Part shown: positions 31,222 through 40,049 of the stretch, piece after piece
Layout of the letters: each line of letters begins with the position of its first letter
Position numbering within the stretch: the first letter of the stretch is position 1
Assembly (NCBI RefSeq): GCF_003345525.1
Contig: NZ_QQNH01000010.1
Span: forward strand, 1-64,000
Origin: Pelagibacterium lacus
Lineage (GTDB): Bacteria; Pseudomonadota; Alphaproteobacteria; Rhizobiales; Devosiaceae
Length of the DNA stretch: 64,000 nucleotides
Direction: 5' to 3'
Program-made: the position numbers and the translations under genes
The notes under the pieces: generated by a model
The model's input: only the letters and a program-made list of their open reading frames with translations
The model's database searches: none
What the model was told of the DNA's origin: nothing

Positions 31222-32488
31222 AGTGCAGCATCTGGCTGCCGAGCTTGTAGAACCGTGTCTTAGTGCGGCCCAGCGGGGCCGCGCCGATCTTGGTTTCCGG
31301 CAGGATCATCGCTTCGCCCTCGGCGATATGGCGGGCCATGGCCTGGCCGAAGACGGTGCCCGTCGCGATACCGCGCCCATTGAAGCCGTTGACCCCGATG
31401 GCGTTGGGCCCGTAGCGGTGGAATTTGGGGAGGGCATTGTCGGTCATGCCGATCTGGCCGTGCCAGAAATGATCGAGCGTGATCTCGGGCAGGAAGGGAA
31501 AGAGACTTGCGAGGGTGCGCCGGGCGAACGCGCGCTGGGTGCCCACGGAGATCGGTTCGAGAGCCCCGACGCTGCCGAACACCAGCCGCCCGGCCTTGTC
31601 CATCCGCAATGATGTCATCACGGTCCGCGTGTCCCAGCACCCCTGGCGCTGCGGCAGGATGCGGTTGGCCATCGCTTCGGGCAGCGGCTGGGTCGCGAAC
31701 TGGAAATAGGGCAGGATGGTCAATTCCTCCCGCTGGGAGGCGAAAGGAAAGTCGGGAACCAGCCCGGTATAGGCATTGGTGGCGACGATAACCCATGGGG
31801 CGGTCACGGTGCCGCCGGGCGTCGAAATGCGCCACAGGCCGTCTTCGTGCACGGCGGCGGTGACCGGAGACACCGTGTAGATTTCCGCGCCCAGTGAAAG
31901 CGCGGCTTCGGCCAGTCCGCGGACATAGCCCAGGGGCTGGATGGTGCCGGCGCGTTTGTCGAGCAGTGCGCCGCTTGGGGCGTTAGTGCCGGTCAGCTTC
32001 GCGGTTTGGTCCTTGTCGAGGCGCTCGACCGGTGCTCCCAGCGCCTGCCATTGGCGGGCCCGTTCGCCCAGTTCCTCATAACCGGAGGCACCGACCCCCA
32101 GATGCAGCGTGCCGTTATGGATCGCCTCGCAATCCATGCCGAAGCGTTCGGCCAGTTCGAACACCCGCGCAGGTCCCTGGCCGAGCGCTGTGATCAGCGT
32201 CATGCCCCATTTCTCGCCCTGTGTCTTGATGAGGTCATTGGGCATGACCCACATGCCGGCATTGACCAGGCCCACATTGCGGCCGGAGCCGCCATGGCCG
32301 ATCGACTTGGCTTCGAGGACCACGGCCCGCTTGCCGGCTTCGGCAAGGTGCAGGGCGGATGAAAGGCCGGTATAGCCGGCGCCGATGATGACGACATCGG
32401 CCGTCGCATCGCCCTGGAGCGGGTGGGTGGCCGGGGCGGGCCGCGCGGTGGCGGACCAGAGATTGTTGTGATTTTTATCGCTGAGCAT
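31202..32488 (-). CDS. FAD-dependent amine/amino-acid oxidase (DAO family)
   Basis: This 428-aa flavoprotein has VVIIGAGYTGLSSALHLAEA at residues 32-51 and GGSGRNVGLVNAGMW, the arrangement of PuuB-like gamma-glutamylputrescine oxidases and related DAO enzymes. The C-terminal VNGFNGRGIATGTVFG closes the FAD site. Likely reactions are oxidation of a secondary or primary amine to an imine. Placed opposite an imine reductase and near a TRAP importer, it may start breakdown of the imported solute. The substrate is not readable from sequence. Confidence 0.8.
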   Translation of the reverse strand: MLSDKNHNNLWSATARPAPATHPLQGDATADVVIIGAGYTGLSSALHLAEAGKRAVVLEAKSIGHGGSGRNVGLVNAGMWVMPNDLIKTQGEKWGMTLITALGQGPARVFELAERFGMDCEAIHNGTLHLGVGASGYEELGERARQWQALGAPVERLDKDQTAKLTGTNAPSGALLDKRAGTIQPLGYVRGLAEAALSLGAEIYTVSPVTAAVHEDGLWRISTPGGTVTAPWVIVATNAYTGLVPDFPFASQREELTILPYFQFATQPLPEAMANRILPQRQGCWDTRTVMTSLRMDKAGRLVFGSVGALEPISVGTQRAFARRTLASLFPFLPEITLDHFWHGQIGMTDNALPKFHRYGPNAIGVNGFNGRGIATGTVFGQAMARHIAEGEAMILPETKIGAAPLGRTKTRFYKLGSQMLHFISSRI

Positions 32489-32596
32489 GGGTGACGATCC
32501 GAGTTGTGTCGCGATTGTCTAGCGGGCTGGGTGCGGCAAGCAATCGTGGATATGTCACAAGGCTATGCCGAATGGTTGTGCAGTCTTCCCCGCCCG

Positions 32597-33724
32597 TCAG
32601 CCCAGCGCGACCACCGAACCGCGGCTGATGATCCGCGTCCCGAGGATGATGCGCCGCGCCGGTTCGGACTTGCCGCCGATCCGGTCGAGAAGCAGTTGGG
32701 CGGCGGCTTCGCCCATGGCTCCGCGCGGCTGGACCACTGCGTCGATCCCCGGCTGGGTAAAGCCCATCCAGTCGAGATCGTCGAAGCAGATGATCGACAG
32801 CTCGGCCGGGATGGAAATGCGCGCCGCGCCGAGCGCGGCCATGGTGCCGGCGGTCATCAGGCCGTCGGCGGTGAAAATGGCGGTCGGGCGCTCGGCCGAG
32901 AGGAGAATCTGTATCTGGCGTTCGGCGGCCTCGGCCGAATAGCTGCCGGCCTGGCGGACGAGGAGCGGATCGACCGCAAGGCCGGCCTCCATATGGGCTT
33001 CGATATAGCCATGCAGGCGCTGCCAGCTGGGGAACAGCGCTTCGGAGGCCATATGGCCCGCAGCGGTTTGCGCAACGAAATCGGCGATCGTCCATTCGGG
33101 ATGCTCGAGTTCGCCGATCATGCCGATGCGGCGATGCCCCAGATGCAGCAGGCGGGCAATGGCTTCCCTTGCGCCGGCACGGTTGTCGACGCCCACGAAA
33201 TCGGCTTCGAGATCGGTCACCTGCCGGTCGATCTGGACGATGGGAATCCCCAGGGCCAGCGCCGAATTCAGATGCTCTCCGCCATCCGGGCGGCAGGGAG
33301 AGAGGATCATACCGTCGACCTGTTTTTCCAGCAGCAACTGCACTGAGCGCACCTCGTGATCGAGGTTTTCGTCGCTATTGGTGATGATGAGACCAATGCC
33401 GTGACGTTCGGCGACGTCGGAAATGCCGCGCAGGATGCTGGCGTAAAACGGGCTCTGGATATCGCCGGCGACCACCCCGATCGTCCGGGTGCGGCCGGTG
33501 ATGAGGCTGCGGGCGAGGAGATTGGGGCGATAGCCGAGCGACTTGGCAGCCGCGAGCACCTTCTCGCGCTTCTCGCCGCTCGAATAGCCGTAATCGCCCA
33601 ATACGCGGCCGGCCGTCGCCGTGCTGACCCCCGCCAGGCGCGCGACATCGGCGATGGTGGCGCCGCTTTTACGCTTGCTCAAAAGCCCGCTCTCCCGATT
33701 CAATCCAGCCTGTGCTGACCGCAA
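32597..33724 (-). CDS. LacI-family transcriptional regulator (A)
   Basis: This 375-aa regulator has the LacI DNA-binding helices TIADVARLAGVSTATAGRVLG and hinge RPNLLARSLITGRTRTIG, then a periplasmic-binding-protein-like effector domain. A near match to the frl operator (TGAGAGCGTTCTCT, 33778-33791) lies about 54 bp upstream of its start, inside the end of the adjacent glycosylase gene. It may therefore be autoregulated and also control frl genes 28 kb away; this is a hypothesis. The first 20 residues before the helix-turn-helix are poorly conserved, so a later start is possible. Confidence 0.85.
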   Translation of the reverse strand: MRSAQAGLNRESGLLSKRKSGATIADVARLAGVSTATAGRVLGDYGYSSGEKREKVLAAAKSLGYRPNLLARSLITGRTRTIGVVAGDIQSPFYASILRGISDVAERHGIGLIITNSDENLDHEVRSVQLLLEKQVDGMILSPCRPDGGEHLNSALALGIPIVQIDRQVTDLEADFVGVDNRAGAREAIARLLHLGHRRIGMIGELEHPEWTIADFVAQTAAGHMASEALFPSWQRLHGYIEAHMEAGLAVDPLLVRQAGSYSAEAAERQIQILLSAERPTAIFTADGLMTAGTMAALGAARISIPAELSIICFDDLDWMGFTQPGIDAVVQPRGAMGEAAAQLLLDRIGGKSEPARRIILGTRIISRGSVVALG

Positions 33725-33772
33725 GCGGATTTGTGCCCAAGCTAAGGGAGCTTGTCCAGACCGCGATACCCA

Positions 33773-34423
33773 TTATCTGAGAGCGTTCTCTCCGATCGCA
33801 TCGGCCACCCTCCGGCGCAGCAGGGGCAGCGTGTGCGCCTCGAACCAGGGATTGTCCCGCATCCATCGCACCACGCGCCAGCTCGGGTGGGGCAGGGGCA
33901 TGAGCGGCGAGGAGCCGTCGAAGGACCGCACGGCTTCAGTCATCGATTTCAAGGGCTTGGGCAGATAATAGGCCTGCGCATGGTGCCCGATCAGCAGGGT
34001 CAGCCGCACCTCGGGGAGGAGGGAAATGAGCTCGGAATGCCAGGTGGGCGCGCAGAGGCGCATGGGCGGATTGTCGCCATTTCCCTTGGCGCCGACGCCT
34101 GGATAGCAGAAGCCCATGGGCATGATGGCCAGGCGCTGGGGGTCGTAGAAGGCCGGCTTGGCAAGGCCCATCCAGGCGCGGAGGCGGTCGCCGCTGGCGT
34201 CGTCCCAGGGCATGCCGCTGAGATGGACCTTGCGCCCAGGTGCTTGGCCGATAACGAGAATCCGGGCCCCGCTTCCCGCCTGAACCACCGGGCGCGGCGG
34301 GTGCGGCAGGGCCTCGGCGCAGAGGCGACAGGCCGCGATCCGCGATCGCAGCGCGTCCAGTTTCAGGCTCTGTTCGGACATGTCCATCCGCCCTACATAG
34401 GACCAATCGAGCGGTTTTCGCAC
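33773..34423 (-). CDS. Uracil-DNA glycosylase family protein, probable 4Fe-4S type
   Basis: This protein of about 216 aa has the UDG superfamily motifs GQAPGRKV (equivalent to the GEAPG water-activating loop) and LPHPSWR (equivalent to the HPS-type DNA loop). Four cysteines, CRLC near the N-terminus, then one each in GFCYPG and RLCAP spaced about 18 residues apart, match the Fe-S cluster spacing of family 4/5 enzymes. It would remove uracil from DNA. The first 12-14 residues are not conserved; MDMSEQS is another possible start. It lies between the two LacI genes with no obvious link to them. Confidence 0.8.
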   Translation of the reverse strand: MRKPLDWSYVGRMDMSEQSLKLDALRSRIAACRLCAEALPHPPRPVVQAGSGARILVIGQAPGRKVHLSGMPWDDASGDRLRAWMGLAKPAFYDPQRLAIMPMGFCYPGVGAKGNGDNPPMRLCAPTWHSELISLLPEVRLTLLIGHHAQAYYLPKPLKSMTEAVRSFDGSSPLMPLPHPSWRVVRWMRDNPWFEAHTLPLLRRRVADAIGENALR

Positions 34424-34458
34424 GCTTGTTCGGTGATCGTGGGGCTTTTGGACGCAGT

Positions 34459-35490
34459 TTATGCGGGGTTTGGGCGGTACAATGTGCAGAGTTGCGATGG
34501 TTGTGCGCCCGAAATCCGCTGCAACAGCAGGCGCCCCATTTCTTCGCCCGCCGCCACCAGGTCCTCGTCGATCGTATCGATGCGCGGCCGGATCGGGGTG
34601 AAGAGGTCGGAGGTCTTCTTGGCGACGATGCCCGCTTCGCGCCCGGGGGTGAAACCATGGTCGGTAAGGGCGGCCATGACGGCCAGCGCCGAGACCTCGC
34701 CGCCCAGGATATAGCCGTCTGGCGGCTCGGGTTCGAGGAGGCGCCGTGCGGCGGCGGCGGTCACCGCCTCGGCCGGGCTGTCGAGGGTGACGCCGTCGAA
34801 GAATTCATAGGCGACGCCCGCCTCGCGCACCGCCCGGAGAAACCCGTAGCGCATATGCTGGTGGAAGGTGAACCGTTCCGGCGGCAGCAGGATGGCCAGC
34901 CGGGTCCGCCCCTGGGCGATCAGCCGCCGGGTGGCCTGATAGGCGAAGGCCTCGTTGTCATAGTCCACATAGGGGTGCGGCGTCGAAAGCTCGGTGCGTC
35001 CATGGCAGACGAAGGGGAAGTCCTCCTCCAGCAGCAGCTTGACGCGCGGGTCGAACAATTCGGTGCGCGAGAAGATGAGCCCGTCGGCCATGCGGTTGCG
35101 CAGGATGTAGCGCACCGGGTCCAGCGCCGGCTCGTCGCGGAAATGCGGCGTGATCACCAGATGATAGGGCGTATCGCGCAAGGCGGCGGTCAGACCCTTC
35201 ATCAGCGAGGTGCCGAAATTGATGATCTCCTCATGCGGATCGAGGATCAGGCTGATCACATTGGTGCGCCCGGTCCGCAGCCGCTGGGCGGCGCGGTCGG
35301 GGAGATAGCCGATGTCGCGCGCCACCTGCTGCACCCTTTGGCGGGTCTCGCGGGCGATCTGGGGCGCATCGCCCAGGGCGCGGGAAACCGTGGTCACCGC
35401 CAGCCCGGTAATATCGGCAATGGTGCGCAAGGTCGGCTTTTCGCTGGCGGGGCGGCCGGCGCCGGGGTCCCGCTGTCCGGCTCGGGTCAC
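34459..35490 (-). CDS. LacI-family transcriptional regulator (B), controls sugar ABC operon
   Basis: This 343-aa LacI regulator has helices TIADITGLAVTTVSRALG and hinge DRAAQRLRTGRTNVISL, and an effector domain resembling AglR-like sugar sensors. It is divergent from a glucose/mannose-type ABC operon. Two near-identical sites TGCAACG(A/T)TATA lie in the intergenic region, one 41 bp before this gene and one over the -10 of the ABC promoter, which fits autoregulation and repression of the transporter. Confidence 0.88.
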   Translation of the reverse strand: MTRAGQRDPGAGRPASEKPTLRTIADITGLAVTTVSRALGDAPQIARETRQRVQQVARDIGYLPDRAAQRLRTGRTNVISLILDPHEEIINFGTSLMKGLTAALRDTPYHLVITPHFRDEPALDPVRYILRNRMADGLIFSRTELFDPRVKLLLEEDFPFVCHGRTELSTPHPYVDYDNEAFAYQATRRLIAQGRTRLAILLPPERFTFHQHMRYGFLRAVREAGVAYEFFDGVTLDSPAEAVTAAAARRLLEPEPPDGYILGGEVSALAVMAALTDHGFTPGREAGIVAKKTSDLFTPIRPRIDTIDEDLVAAGEEMGRLLLQRISGAQPSQLCTLYRPNPA

Positions 35491-35530
35491 GTCATAATCT
35501 CCTCATCGCCCTTAGCTCTTATAACAGATT

Positions 35531-35542
35531 TATATCGTTGCA
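35531..35542 (-). promoter_or_regulatory. LacI operator A (lacI-proximal)
   Basis: On the minus strand TGCAACGATATA, flanked by AAAT-rich sequence. It matches operator B (TGCAACGTTATA) at 11 of 12 positions in opposite orientation, 112 bp away. Confidence 0.65.
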
Positions 35543-35625
35543 AACGGCCTTATGTGACACGCTGCCCGGCCCCGTGAATAGTGTTTCCGGTTTTGAGCGC
35601 GCAAGTGGACAAACGTATTAGGAGG

Positions 35626-35655
35626 TTGACAGCCACCCGATATGCAACGTTATAA
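35626..35655 (+). promoter_or_regulatory. Sugar ABC promoter overlapped by LacI operator B
   Basis: TTGACA (35626-35631), 18 bp, TTATAA (35650-35655). The operator TGCAACGTTATA (35643-35654) covers the -10 element, so bound LacI would exclude RNA polymerase. The gene start is 44 bp downstream behind AAGGGAGGA. Confidence 0.7.
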
Positions 35656-35698
35656 ATTGATCCATGGCTGGAGGAGCCGGTCACCAAGGGAGGATTTT

Positions 35699-36958
35699 AT
35701 GACAATACGCATGATAGCGAAGCTGGCTGCCGGAACGGCGCTGGCATCCTTGGCTGCGGGCCATGCGATCGCTCAGGACAACAGTGTGGAAGTGCTGCAC
35801 TGGTGGACCGCAGGCGGCGAGGCCGCGGCGCTCAACGTGCTCAAGGAAAATCTCGAGGCCCAGGGCATCACCTGGAACGACATGCCGGTGGCTGGCGGCG
35901 CGGGCGGCAATGCCATGACCGCGCTGCGGGCCAGGGTCACGGCCGGCGATTCGCCGACCGCGGTCCAGATGCTCGGCTTCGACATCCGCGACTGGGCCGA
36001 ACTCGGGGTCGTGGGCAATCTCAACGACCTGGCCGAGGAAGAAGGCTGGGAGGCGGTGATTCCGGCCGCCTTGCAGGATTTCTCCCGCTATGACGGGCAG
36101 TGGATCGCCGCCCCGGTCAACGTCCACTCGACCAACTGGCTATGGATCAATGGCGACGCCTTCCAGGCCTATGGCGGGGGCGAGCCGCAGAGCCTCGACG
36201 AACTCTATGCCATGCTGGACGCCTTCGAGGAGCAGGGCATCACCCCGCTCGCCCATGGCGGCCAGGCCTGGCAGGACACCACAATGTGGGAGAACGTGGT
36301 GCTCGCGGTGGGCGGCATCGACTTCTATCGCGACGCGATCATCGATGCTAACGCCGATGCGCTGTCCAGCGACACCATGCGCGAGGTCTTCGACCACATG
36401 ACCCGCCTCGCTGGCTATTTCGACCCCAATTTCTCGGGACGCGACTGGAACCTGGCCTCGGCCATGGTCATCGAAGGCGATGCCGGCGCCCAGCAGATGG
36501 GCGATTGGGCCAAGGGCGAATTCCTGCGGGCCGACCTCACCCCCGGCGAAGACTTCATGTGCATGCGCTTCCCCGGCACCCAGGGCAATGTGCTGTTCAA
36601 CTCCGACCAGTTCGTGATGTTCGAAGTGGGTGAAGGGGCGCGCGACGCCCAACTCGCCATGGCCTCCGCCGTGATGGACCCGGCCTTCCAGGTCGCCTTC
36701 AACACGGTGAAGGGCTCGGTTCCGGCCCGGACCGATATCGATGATACCGAGTTCGACGCCTGCGGCAAGCAGGGCATGGCCGAACTGGCCGAGGCGGCCG
36801 CCAACGACACGCTGGCCGGCTCGCTGGCCCATGGCCACGCCCAGCCCGCCGCCGTGCAGGAGGCCTTCTTCGACGTGGTGACCCAGCACCTCAATGGCCA
36901 GATCAGCACCGACGAAGCGCTGGAACGCCTGCCGCAGGCCATCGCCGCCGCGCAGTAA
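35699..36958 (+). CDS. ABC transporter sugar-binding protein, glucose/mannose (GtsA) type
   Basis: This 419-aa periplasmic protein has a signal peptide ending AIA-QD and strong likeness to GtsA of Pseudomonas: [41 protein letters not shown] and MGDWAKGEF. GtsA-type receptors bind glucose or mannose. The following permease and ATPase genes complete the system. The start at 35699 has AAGGGAGGA at ideal spacing. The LacI gene upstream is its likely regulator. Uptake of another aldose or a glucose conjugate is possible. Confidence 0.85.
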   Translation: MTIRMIAKLAAGTALASLAAGHAIAQDNSVEVLHWWTAGGEAAALNVLKENLEAQGITWNDMPVAGGAGGNAMTALRARVTAGDSPTAVQMLGFDIRDWAELGVVGNLNDLAEEEGWEAVIPAALQDFSRYDGQWIAAPVNVHSTNWLWINGDAFQAYGGGEPQSLDELYAMLDAFEEQGITPLAHGGQAWQDTTMWENVVLAVGGIDFYRDAIIDANADALSSDTMREVFDHMTRLAGYFDPNFSGRDWNLASAMVIEGDAGAQQMGDWAKGEFLRADLTPGEDFMCMRFPGTQGNVLFNSDQFVMFEVGEGARDAQLAMASAVMDPAFQVAFNTVKGSVPARTDIDDTEFDACGKQGMAELAEAAANDTLAGSLAHGHAQPAAVQEAFFDVVTQHLNGQISTDEALERLPQAIAAAQ

Positions 36959-36966
36959 GGCAATCG

Positions 36967-36996
36967 GCGTGGCCGGGGGACAAGTCCCGGCCACGC
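36967..36996 (+). terminator. Intercistronic hairpin after sugar-binding protein
   Basis: GCGTGGCCGGG and CCCGGCCACGC form an 11-bp stem with an 8-nt loop and no T-run, 8 bp after the stop. It probably sets a higher receptor than permease level. Confidence 0.65.
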
Positions 36997-37019
36997 TTCA
37001 AGCTCGAGGGGAAGGCTTG

Positions 37020-37940
37020 ATGACGCTCACCGTGGAGCCAAGCACGCCGGTGCGGCGTCACGCGAGCCTCGCCGACCGGGCGAGGGCCTTCCTGCCCAAG
37101 ATCGTCCTGGCGCCGTCCTTCGCGCTGATCCTGTTCTTCGTCTACGGCTTCATTCTCTGGACGCTCTATCTCTCCTTCACCAATTCGCGCATCCTGCCGA
37201 TCTACGAACTGGTGGGGTTCGATTCCTATGTCCGGCTGTGGTCGCAACCCAACTGGCACATGGCGATCAAGAACCTCGCCATTTTCGGCTCGCTCTATAT
37301 CTTCTTCTGCATCGCGCTAGGCCTGCTGCTGGCCATCCTGCTCGACCAGCGCATCCGCGGTGAGGGCGTCTTGCGGCCCATCTTCCTTTATCCCATGGCG
37401 CTCTCCTTCATCGTCACCGGCACGGCGTGGAAATGGTTCCTCAACCCCGGTCTGGGGCTGGAGCGGGCCATGCACCAACTCGGCTGGACCAGCTTCAAGT
37501 TCGACTGGCTGATCAGCACCGACATGGCGATCTACACGGTGGTGATTGCCGGGGTGTGGCAGGCTTCGGGCTTCGTCATGGCCATGTTCCTCGCCGGGCT
37601 GCGCGGCATCGATGGCGAGATCATCAAGGCGGCCCAGATCGACGGGGCCTCGACCTTCTCCATCTATCGCCGCATCATCATTCCCCTGCTGCGGCCGGCC
37701 TTTCTCTCGGCGGTGATCGTCCTCTCGCACATGGCGATCAAGTCCTATGACCTGGTCATCGCGCTGACCGGGGGCGGGCCGGGCAACGCCACCGAACTGC
37801 CCTCGACCTTCATGTATTCCTACACCTTCACCCGCAGCCAGATGGCGGTCGGTTCGGCCAGCGCGGTGATGATGCTGATGGGCGTAGCGGCGATCATGAT
37901 CCCCTATCTCTATTCCGAACTGCGGGAGCGCGAGAAATGA
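37020..37940 (+). CDS. ABC sugar permease 1 (MalF/GtsB type)
   Basis: This 306-aa permease has six predicted membrane segments and the EAA loop DGEIIKAAQIDGASTFSIYR. ATG 37020 follows GAGGGGAAGG. It overlaps the second permease by 4 bp (ATGA). Works with the GtsA-like receptor. Confidence 0.9.
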   Translation: MTLTVEPSTPVRRHASLADRARAFLPKIVLAPSFALILFFVYGFILWTLYLSFTNSRILPIYELVGFDSYVRLWSQPNWHMAIKNLAIFGSLYIFFCIALGLLLAILLDQRIRGEGVLRPIFLYPMALSFIVTGTAWKWFLNPGLGLERAMHQLGWTSFKFDWLISTDMAIYTVVIAGVWQASGFVMAMFLAGLRGIDGEIIKAAQIDGASTFSIYRRIIIPLLRPAFLSAVIVLSHMAIKSYDLVIALTGGGPGNATELPSTFMYSYTFTRSQMAVGSASAVMMLMGVAAIMIPYLYSELREREK

Positions 37941-38818
37941 GCGCCGCATCGCCAACCGTCTCCCCGGCCTCGGCCCGCATCGCCCGCTTCGTCATCTATG
38001 GCCTGCTGATCCTGCTGGCCATCGTCTATCTGCTGCCCTTCTTCGTCATGCTGATCACCTCGCTCAAGCCCCTGGCGGAGATCCGCAGCGGCAACATGCT
38101 GGCCTTGCCGCAAAACCCCTCCCTCGACGCCTGGGGCAAGGCCTGGGGCTCGGCCTGCATCGGGGTCACCTGCGCCGGCATCAAGGGTTATTTCTGGAAT
38201 TCGATCCAGCTGGTGGTGCCGGCGGTGACCATCTCCACCATATTGGGGGCGCTCAACGGCTATGTGCTGACCAAATGGCGTTTTCCCGGCCACAAGCTGG
38301 TGTTCGGGCTGATGCTGTTCGCCTGCTTCATCCCGTTCCAGGCGGTGCTGATCCCCATGGCGCGGGTGCTGGGCATGCTCGGGCTCTCCAACAGCACCGC
38401 CGGGCTGGTGCTCGTGCATGTGGTCTATGGGCTGGGCTTCACGACGCTGTTCTTCCGCAATTACTATGAGGCCTTTCCCGACGAACTGATCCGGGCCGCC
38501 CAGATGGACGGGGCGGGATTCTTCCAGATCTTCTGGCGCATTCTCCTGCCCAGCTCGGGGCCGATCATCGTGGTGACGGTCATCTACCAGTTCACCAATA
38601 TCTGGAACGACTTCCTGTTCGGGGTCTCCTTCGCCTCGGGGGAGAGGGCGCCCATGACCGTGGCGCTCAACAACCTCGTGTCGTCCTCGACGGGGGTGAA
38701 GGAATACAATGTGGACATGGCGGCGGCGGTCTATGCGGCGCTGCCGACGCTGTTCGTCTATGTCGTCGCCGGACGCTATTTCGTGCGCGGGCTGATGGCC
38801 GGCGCGGTCAAGGGATAA
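37937..38818 (+). CDS. ABC sugar permease 2 (MalG/GtsC type)
   Basis: This 293-aa permease has an EAA loop FPDELIRAAQMDGAGFFQIF and the final segment GRYFVRGLMAGAVKG typical of the MalG family. It is coupled to permease 1 by ATGA and followed after 5 bp by the ATPase gene. It completes the membrane channel of the sugar importer. Confidence 0.9.
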   Translation: MSAASPTVSPASARIARFVIYGLLILLAIVYLLPFFVMLITSLKPLAEIRSGNMLALPQNPSLDAWGKAWGSACIGVTCAGIKGYFWNSIQLVVPAVTISTILGALNGYVLTKWRFPGHKLVFGLMLFACFIPFQAVLIPMARVLGMLGLSNSTAGLVLVHVVYGLGFTTLFFRNYYEAFPDELIRAAQMDGAGFFQIFWRILLPSSGPIIVVTVIYQFTNIWNDFLFGVSFASGERAPMTVALNNLVSSSTGVKEYNVDMAAAVYAALPTLFVYVVAGRYFVRGLMAGAVKG

Positions 38819-38823
38819 GAAAT

Positions 38824-39927
38824 ATGGCCTTTCTCGAACTGCGCGACCTCCACAAGTCCATCGGCGGCCTCGATATCCTCAAGGGCATCGACATCACGCT
38901 GGAAAAGGGCGGTTTCCTGGTTCTGGTCGGTCCCTCCGGCTGCGGCAAGTCCACTTTGCTCAACACGGTGGCCGGGCTGACCCCGGTGACCAGCGGCGAG
39001 ATCGTCATCGACGGAGAGATCGTCAACGACCTGCATCCCTCCAAGCGCGACATCGCCATGGTGTTCCAGTCCTACGCGCTCTATCCCAACATGACCGTGG
39101 AGGGGAACATCGCCTTCGCGCTCGAGATGCGCGGCGTGCCCAGGCCGGAGCGCGAGGCCGCGGTGGCCAAGGCGGCGCGGACCCTCCAGATCGAGCATCT
39201 GCTCAAGCGCCGCCCCAGCCAGCTTTCGGGCGGGCAGCGCCAGCGCGTGGCGATGGGGCGGGCCCTGGTGCGCGACCCGCTGGTGTTCCTCTTCGACGAA
39301 CCCCTGTCCAATCTCGATGCCAAATTGCGCGTCGAGATGCGGGCCGAGATCAAGCGCCTGCACCGCGATACCGGCGCGACCATCGTTTATGTCACCCATG
39401 ACCAGATCGAGGCGATGACCATGGCGACCAAGATCGCCGTGCTCAAGGACGGAGTGCTGCAGCAGGTCGGCACCCCCGACGAGATCTATCGCGTGCCGGC
39501 CAATCTGTTCGTCGCCGATTTCATGGGCTCGCCGGCCATGAACCTGTTGCGTGGCACGGTGTCGGCCGACCGCTCTGCCATAGAGCTCGACGGCAGCGAG
39601 CCGGTGCGCCTGGCGCTGCCGCCCACGGTGTCGCGCGAGAAACTGGCCGGGGGCCAGAACGTCATCCTCGGCATCCGGCCCGAGGCGATCACCGACGAGA
39701 GCCTCCGGGACCCGGCGGCGGGGGTGGTGACCACGCTCGAACTGCCGGTCGACCTGGTCGAGCCGACCGGCTCGGACACCTATGTGGTGGCGCCGCTGGC
39801 CGGCACCGAGATCACCGCCCGCATGCGCGCCCAATCCGGCGTGGCGCCGGGGCGGTCCTTCGGGTTCGTGTTCAATCTCGACAAGGCGGTGGTCTTCGAG
39901 CCCGAGACCACCCAGCGCATCGACTGA
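38824..39927 (+). CDS. ABC sugar transporter ATPase (MsmK/UgpC/GtsD type)
   Basis: This 367-aa ATPase has Walker A GPSGCGKST, signature LSGGQRQRVAMGRA, Walker B FLFDEPLSNLD and the H-loop YVTHDQIEAMT. A C-terminal TOBE/OB regulatory domain (GIRPEAITDE) is present. It energises the upstream permeases and is the last gene of the operon. MsmK-type ATPases can serve several sugar importers. Confidence 0.92.
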   Translation: MAFLELRDLHKSIGGLDILKGIDITLEKGGFLVLVGPSGCGKSTLLNTVAGLTPVTSGEIVIDGEIVNDLHPSKRDIAMVFQSYALYPNMTVEGNIAFALEMRGVPRPEREAAVAKAARTLQIEHLLKRRPSQLSGGQRQRVAMGRALVRDPLVFLFDEPLSNLDAKLRVEMRAEIKRLHRDTGATIVYVTHDQIEAMTMATKIAVLKDGVLQQVGTPDEIYRVPANLFVADFMGSPAMNLLRGTVSADRSAIELDGSEPVRLALPPTVSREKLAGGQNVILGIRPEAITDESLRDPAAGVVTTLELPVDLVEPTGSDTYVVAPLAGTEITARMRAQSGVAPGRSFGFVFNLDKAVVFEPETTQRID

Positions 39928-40049
39928 TCCGGCCCAGCCCGCCGTTCATGCGCTCCATGCATGTTCTCGTGCCAAAATAGCGCTGGCGAAGGGGCGCCCA
40001 GCCTGTATCATCACCCAAAGCCAGCCAGCATGCGTGGAATTTGCAAAAG

